Part shown: positions 58,101-64,000 of the stretch, piece by piece
How the letters are laid out: each line of letters starts with the position of its first letter
Numbering within the stretch: the stretch's first letter is position 1
Assembly: GCA_038025085.1 (NCBI GenBank)
Contig: CM076143.1
Location: 50,662,501 to 50,726,500 of the forward strand
Reading direction: 5' to 3'
DNA: 64,000 bases
From: Tetragonia tetragonoides
Lineage: Eukaryota; Streptophyta; Magnoliopsida; Caryophyllales; Aizoaceae
Made by a program: the position numbers and the translations under genes
Notes under the pieces: model-generated
The model's database searches: none
What the model was told of the DNA's origin: nothing
Seen by the model: the letters and a program-made list of their open reading frames with translations, nothing else

Positions 58101-61100
58101 ACCTAGCCCCGAGGATCCAAAATTTGAAGGATAAAATTCACATTTTTTGGCATCCGGAGGCCCCGAAAAAAATATTGTGATTTTCAAACCATATCACAAT
58201 AGACACTCACAGGGATCATGGGAGGCTCCCCAAATCAGTTATCGGGTCCCTAATAGGTTTGGATGGCTGTTTTACGGATACACACTTCAAATGTTGGAGA
58301 CCAGAGTTAAACGAAGTTCAGAGATCTGAATGGCCTACCGCGGGACGGGGGTCACCTTGGGTAACAATAGTCCCTGCGGAGAATTTTGGGAAAAAAAATC
58401 TAATCTGAGTCCGCGGAAGCTTAAAATTGAAGGCTGTAATTCACTTTTTTGGGGGCATCCGAATGGTCTGAATCAAATGTTGTAGTTTTCGCATCTTAAC
58501 GCCCAAGACACCGTTAGGGGTCACGGGATGCCTCTGAAGTCTGTTATCGGTTCCCTTTTAGGCTAAGACGGTTGTTTTACTCGAAACACTCAGGGGTATA
58601 TACGATTTGAACACCTAAATGACCTCAGGGGCGCATAGGGGTCCTCTTGGACCACAATAGACCCTTTGGAGAAAACCGAGCCCTGGAATCCAAAAATTGA
58701 CTGCTATAATACACATTTTGTTGGGTTGCCACGGGCACTGAAAACGAAGGTTCTGATTTTCGCAAGGGACATCCCAAAGGATCATCAAAGGCCCCCGTGG
58801 TCGGTTATCGGGTCCCTATTATGCTTGGACTGTGGAGTTACTTGTCACCCACTTTAAAGAGAAAACATAAAAATCAATGATGAATACGAAGTTCAACGGC
58901 CTACCGGGAGCACAAGGGTCCTTTTCGGTCACAAAAGACCCCACGTAAAAGTTTGGGCAAAAATTTCAACCTGGCGCGGAAATCCAAAAATTGAAGTCTA
59001 TAATTCACATTTTTTTGGCATCCTGAGACACTGTTAGGGGTCATGGGAGGCTCCGGATGTCGGTTATCGGGTCCCTATTAGGCTTGGACGACTGTTTTAT
59101 GGATACATACTTCAAAGGTCGGAGACCAGGGCAATACGAAGTTCGGAGATCCGGATGGCCTACCGCGGGACGGGGGTCATCTTGGTTAACAATAGACCCT
59201 CCGAAGAATTTTGTGCAAAAACCTAAACTGAGTCCGCGGAAGCTTAAAATTGAAGACTGTAATTCACTTTTTTTTGGGCATCCGGAGGGCCAAAAAGAAA
59301 CGTTGTAATTTTCGCATCATATCGCACGAGACACCTTTAGGGGTCATCGGAGGCCCCTGATGTCTGTCATCGGTTCCCTTTTAGGCTAAGACGGTTGTTT
59401 TACTCGAAACACTCAAAACATGGGTGTATACGATTTGGACACCCGGATTACCTCACGCGGGCATAGGGTCCTCTTAGGCGCAATAGACCAACTCAAGATG
59501 TTTCAGTAAAACTCCCAACCGAGCAATGGAAGCCAAAAATTGAAGGTTATAATACACATTTGTTGGGTTGCCAGAGGCCCAGAATGAAGGTTCTGATTTT
59601 CGCAAGGGACATCCCAAAGGATCATCAAAGGCACCGGAGGTCGGTTATCGGGTTCGTATTATGCTTGGACTGCGGTGTTACTTGTCAGCCACTTTAAAGA
59701 GAAAACATCAAAATCATTGATGAATACGAAGTTCAACGGCCTACCGGAGGTACAAGGGTCATTTTCGGTCACAAAAGACCCCCCGTAAAAGTTTGGGCAA
59801 AAATTTCAACCTGGCCCGGTAATCCAAAAATTGAAGGCTATAATTCACATTTTTTTGGCATCCGGAGGCCTCGAAAGAAATATTCTGATTTTCAAAACAT
59901 ATCATATGAGACACTGTTAGGGGTCATGGGGCGCTCTTGAGGTCGGTTATCGGGTCCCTATTAGACTTGGACGGCTGTTTTACGGATACACAGTTCAAAG
60001 GTCGGAGACTCGGGCAATACGAAATTCGGAGATCCGGATGGCCTAAAGTGGGACGGGGGTCATCTTGGGTAACAATAGACCCTCCACAGAATTTTGGGCA
60101 AAAATCTAAACGGAGTCCGCGGAAGCTGAAAATTGAAGGCTATAACTCACTTTGTTTTGGGCATCCGGAGGGCCCGAAACAAATGTTGTGATTTTCGCAT
60201 CATATCGCACGAGACATCGTTAGGGTTCATGGGAGGTCCCGAAAGTCTCTTATTGGTTCGCTTTTAGGCTTAGACGGTTGTTTTACTCGAACGACTCAAA
60301 TCATGGGTGAATACGATTTGGACACTCGTATGACCTCACGGGGTCATAGGGGGTCCTCTTGGGCCACCATAGACTCTCCGGAGAAGTTTTAGCAAAACTC
60401 TCCATGAAGCCCTCCAAGCCAAAAATTAAATGCTATAATAAACATTTTTTGGATTTCCACGGGCCCAGAACGAAGGTTCTGATTTACGCAAGGGACATCC
60501 CAAAGGATCATCAAAGGCCCCCGAGGTCGGTTATCGGGTCCCTATTATGCTTGGACTGCAGCGTTACTTGTCACCCACTTTAAAGACTTGAAACATAAAA
60601 ATCATTGATGAATACGAAGTTTAACGGCATACAGTTTCCTTTTCGGTCACAAAAGACCCCACGTAAAAGTTTAGGCAAAATTTTCAACATGGCCCCGAGA
60701 ATCCAAAATTTGAAGGCTATATAATTCACTTTTTTTGGCATCCAGAGGCCCCTAAAAAATATTGTGATTTTCAAACCATATCACATGAGACACTGTTAGG
60801 GGTCATGGGAGGCTCCGGAGGTCGGTTATCGGGTCCCTATTAGGCTTGGACGGCTGTTTTACAGATACACACTTCAAAGGTCGGAGACCAAAGCAATACG
60901 AAGTTCGGATATCCTGATGGCCTACAGCGGGACGGGGGTCATCTTGGTAACAATAGACCCTCTAGAGAATTTTGGGAAAAAATCTAAACTGAGTCCGCAA
61001 AAGCTGAAAATTGAAGGCTGTAATTCACTTTTTTTGGGGCATCTAGAGGGCCCGAAACAAATGTTGTAATTTTCGCATCTTATCGCACGAGACACCGTTA

Positions 61101-62830
61101 GGAGTCATGGGAGGCGCCTGAAGTCTGTTATCGGTTCCCTTTTAGGTTAAGACGGTTGTATTACTCGGAACACTCAAATCATGGGTGTATAGATTTGGAC
61201 ACCCGAATGACTTTACGTGGGCATAGGGGTCCTCTTGGGCCACAACAAACCCTCCTGGAATCCAAAAATTGACGGCTATAATACACATTTTATTGGGTTG
61301 CCACGGGTGCCAGAACGAAGGTTCTGATTTTCGCAAGGGACATAACAAAGGATCATCAAAGGTCCCCGAGGTAGGTTATCGGGTCCCTATCATGCTTGGA
61401 CTGTGACGTTACTTGTCACCCACTTTAAAGAGAAAACATCAAAATCATTGACAAATACGAAGTTCAACGGCCTACCGGGGGCACAAGGGTCCTTTTCGGT
61501 CACAAAAGACCCCCCTTAAAAGTTTGGGCAAAAACTTCAACCTGGCTCCAGGAATCCAAGAATTGAAGGCTATAATTCACATTTTTTTGGCATCATGAGG
61601 CCCCGAAAGAAATATTGTGATTTTCAGACCATATCACATAAGACAATGTTAGGGGTCATGGGAGGCTCCGGAGGTCGGTTATCGGGTCCCTATTAGGCTT
61701 GGACGGCTGTTTTACGGATACACACTTCAAAGGTCGGAGACCAGGGCTATACGAAGTTCGGAGATCCGGATGGCCTACCGCGGGACGGGGGTCATCTTGG
61801 GTAACAATAGACCCTCCAGAGAATTTTGGGAAAAAATCTAAACTGAGTCCGCGGAAGCTGAAAATTGAAGGCTGTAATTCACTTTTTTTGGGCATCTGGA
61901 GGGCCCGAAAGAAATGTTGTAATTTTCGCATCATATCGCATAAAACACCGTTAGGGGTCATAAGAGGCCCCTGAAGTCTGTTACTTTTAGGCTAAGACGG
62001 TTGTTTTACTGGAAACACTCAAAACATGGGTGTATACGATTTGGACAGCTGGATGACCTCACGCGGGCATAGGGGTCCTCATGGGCCACAATTGGAGAAG
62101 TTTTAGTAAAACTCTCAACCGAGCCCTGGAAGCCAAAAATTGAAGGCTATAATACACATTTTGTTGGGTTGCCATGGTCCCAGAACGAAGGTTCTGATTT
62201 TCGCAAGGGACATCCCAAAGGATCATCAAAGGCCCCGGAGGTCGGATATCCGGTCCGTATTATGCTTGGACTGCGGCGTTACTTGTCACCCACTTTAAAG
62301 AGAAAACATCAAAATCGTTGATGAATACGAAGTTCAACGGCCAACCGGGGGCACAAGGGTCCTTTTCGTTCACAAAAGATCCCCCGTAGATGTTTGGGCA
62401 AAAATTTCAACCTGGCCCAGGAATCCAAAAATTAAAGGCTATAATTCCCATTTGTTGGCATCCGGAGGCCTCGAAAGAAATATTGTGATTTTCAAACCAT
62501 ATCACATGAGACACTAATAGGGGTAATGGGAGGCTTCTGAGGTCGGTTAACGGGTCCCTATTAGGCTTGGATGGCTGTTTTACGGATACACACTTCAAAG
62601 GTCGAAACACTTGGAGACCCGGGCACGGGCTTTCCTCTTGGGCTACAATAGCCACCCCGGAGAAGTTTGAGCAAAAATATGAACCAGGCTCGGGATGCCA
62701 AAAATTGAAGGCTTATACACTTTTAATCGATTTCCGAAGGACCGGAGCCAATATTGTCAGTTTCGCACCATATCGCACTAGACACCCTTAGGGATCATGG
62801 GAGGCAGCCCCCTAAGTCGATTATCAGATC

Positions 62831-63428
62831 CAATGTTTCTCGGACACTCCAAAACAGTGTCGTGTCGCGTGTCGACACGATCCGAGACGCGATCCGACAC
62901 TGCATACGTGTCGACACTGTTGTCACGGATACGACCCCTAGACACGGTCGTTATTCCTTGAGTAACAATTAACTGAGAAGCTCGCCGTTCTCGGTCACCG
63001 GTGGAGCGCTGAACTGGGAAAAGAGAAGAGTAGAGGAAGCGAAGTTGTCGAGTGGCTGCAGCAAAAATTTTGGATTTCAATTTGACTGATACGGGGTTGA
63101 TATATTATAGAAGCTAGGGTAAAAATTCAAGCCAGCTGTCCTTTTTACTTACTTTTCAGTAGACAGCTGTCCTCTCTGTTTAAAATGGACTACAGTAGAC
63201 AGCTGTCCTCTCTGTTTAAAATGGACTACAGTAGACAGCTGTCCTCTCTGTTTAAAATGGACTACAGTTGTCCTCTATTTGACCAAGTTCCTATATATCC
63301 TTGAATTATTTACCGTATCCCCGTATCTTTGTCATTGTGTCCCTGTATCTTGTAATTTTTCTATCGAAGGATCAGACACTCCGATCCACGTCGTGTCCGA
63401 TCCACGTCGGAGAGTCTGAGAAACATTG
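62831..63428. mobile_element. hAT-superfamily non-autonomous element inside array B3
   Basis: 598 bp with ends CAATGTTTCTCGGACACTCC and (inverted) CAATGTTTCTCAGACTCTCC, flanked by a perfect 8-bp duplication ATCAGATC (62823-62830 and 63429-63436) that lies inside the monomer string GGTTATCRGRTCCCTATTAG. Subterminal zones are rich in GTGTCG and GATCCGA motifs. It carries three exact-size 36-bp tandem units (63158-63265). No transposase is evident. Confidence 0.93.
63158..63265 (+). repeat. Three 36-bp tandem units inside the hAT element
   Basis: Unit starts AGTAGACAGCTGTCCTCTCT at 63158, 63194 and 63230; copies are essentially identical. Confidence 0.96.
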
Positions 63429-64000
63429 ATCAGATCCCTATTAGACTTGGACAGCTGTGTTACTGATCAACCACTTCGAAAGGCCAAAATATCGAAATCG
63501 TCGGTGAATATGAAGTTCGGGACAACGGAGGTCCTCTTGGGTTACAATAGACCATCCGGAGAAATTTGGGCAAAACTCTTAACTAAGTTTCGGGATGCCG
63601 AAAAATGAAGCCTATAATTCACTTCTTGTGGCTATCAGGAGATCCCGAAACGAATTTTGTGATTTTCACACCATCTCACACAAGACACTGTTAGGGGTCA
63701 TGGGAGGCCCAGGAGGTCGGTTATCGGTTCCCTTTGGACGGCTGTTTTACAGGTTAACCACTTCAAAGGCCGAAACACTGAAATCATGGGTGAATACGAA
63801 GTTTGGAGACCGGGATGACCTAATGGGTGTAGGGGGGGTCCTCTTGGGCCACAATAGGTGGAGAAGTTTGAGCAAAGATCTCAATCGAAGGCTAATACAA
63901 GTTTTTTGGGTTACCACAGGCCCCAAAACGAAGGTTTTGATTCTCGCAAGGGAAAACCCAAAGGATCATGGGAGGTCCCCGAGGTCGGTTATCAGGTCCC

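Larger units (their letters stand above)
52190..64000 (+). repeat. Tandem repeat array B3, trimeric higher-order repeat
   Basis: About 38 monomers of roughly 300 bp, continuing past the window edge. Three monomer types alternate. b1 has GGCGTTACTTGTCACCCACT and TCCTTTTCGGTCACAAAAGA. b2 has GCTGTTTTACGGATACACAC and CTACCGCGGGACGGGGGTCA. b3 has TACTCGAAACACTCAAAAC and GTTCTGATTTTCGCAAGGGA. b2 starts lie near 52690, 53541, 54737, 55923, 56786, 58265, 59091, 59974, 60853, 61706 and 62574, so the usual period is 826-883 bp, with longer steps where extra b1 monomers are inserted. One hAT-like element interrupts it. The repeated short open frames are not genes. Confidence 0.95.

Noticed and set aside
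53534..62791. Repeated plus-strand frames beginning MDGCFTDTHFKGRRPG-like
   Set aside because: They recur only with the b2 monomer, end at scattered stops and have no codon-level conservation visible.
1..64000. CRISPR array or bacterial defence system suggested by regular repeats
   Set aside because: Repeat units are about 300 bp without spacers, and the genes are intron-bearing plant genes.

Overview
This window looks like nuclear DNA of a flowering plant, most likely a eudicot. It has intron-containing plant genes, a Cassandra-type 5S-derived LTR, several plant-style MITEs, and AT-rich intergenic DNA. I cannot name the species.

Four protein genes can be supported. (1) A SEC22-type R-SNARE gene lies on the minus strand, with exons spread from 22745 down to 6310. 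It appears broken: the central longin-coding exon is missing and a one-base loss shifts the frame before the membrane anchor. (2) An intact four-exon VAMP71-type longin R-SNARE (best match in memory: VAMP714) lies on the plus strand at 24781-28431, head-to-head with SEC22. (3) A SPOC-domain protein of the plant TFIIS/SPOC family lies on the plus strand at about 33020-49392, with a 12-kb intron. Its TFIIS-like upstream exon was not found. (4) The 3' part of a BSD-domain protein gene lies on the minus strand at 51769-50366, convergent with gene 3. Its 5' exons are not in the window.

The dominant feature is one superfamily of tandem repeats with monomers of about 300 bp. Subfamily A lies at 931-1740 and 9601-16930. 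Subfamily B lies at 7348-9002, 18120-20180 and 52190-64000. Subfamily C, strongly diverged, lies at 44340-46860 and reverses orientation inside the array. All the large arrays sit inside introns of the genes above, or just 5' of the last BSD exon found, so three of the four genes are stretched by related satellite DNA. The big B array is organised as a trimeric higher-order repeat of about 0.87 kb.

Nested in the arrays are a Cassandra solo LTR (16281-16567), two hAT-like non-autonomous elements (13419-13997 and 62831-63428) and a Harbinger-like MITE (17047-17829). The SPOC intron also holds a 306-bp hAT element with a perfect 8-bp target duplication, a 202-bp MULE-type MITE with a 9-bp duplication, a long palindrome, a SINE-like 3' end, and a minimal poly-A retroposition scar.

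Layout: 1-930 sparse intergenic DNA; 931-1740 inverted A fragment; 1741-6309 nothing recognised; 6310-22745 SEC22 relic with its array-filled intron; 22746-24780 shared 5' region; 24781-28431 VAMP71; 28432-32965 intergenic DNA with transposon relics; 33020-49392 SPOC gene; 49393-50365 convergent 3' flanks; 50366-51769 BSD gene; 52190-64000 B array. The two SNARE genes belong to the membrane-fusion machinery (ER-Golgi and vacuole/endosome routes). The SPOC and BSD proteins are probably nuclear transcription-related factors. I see no functional coupling between the two pairs.
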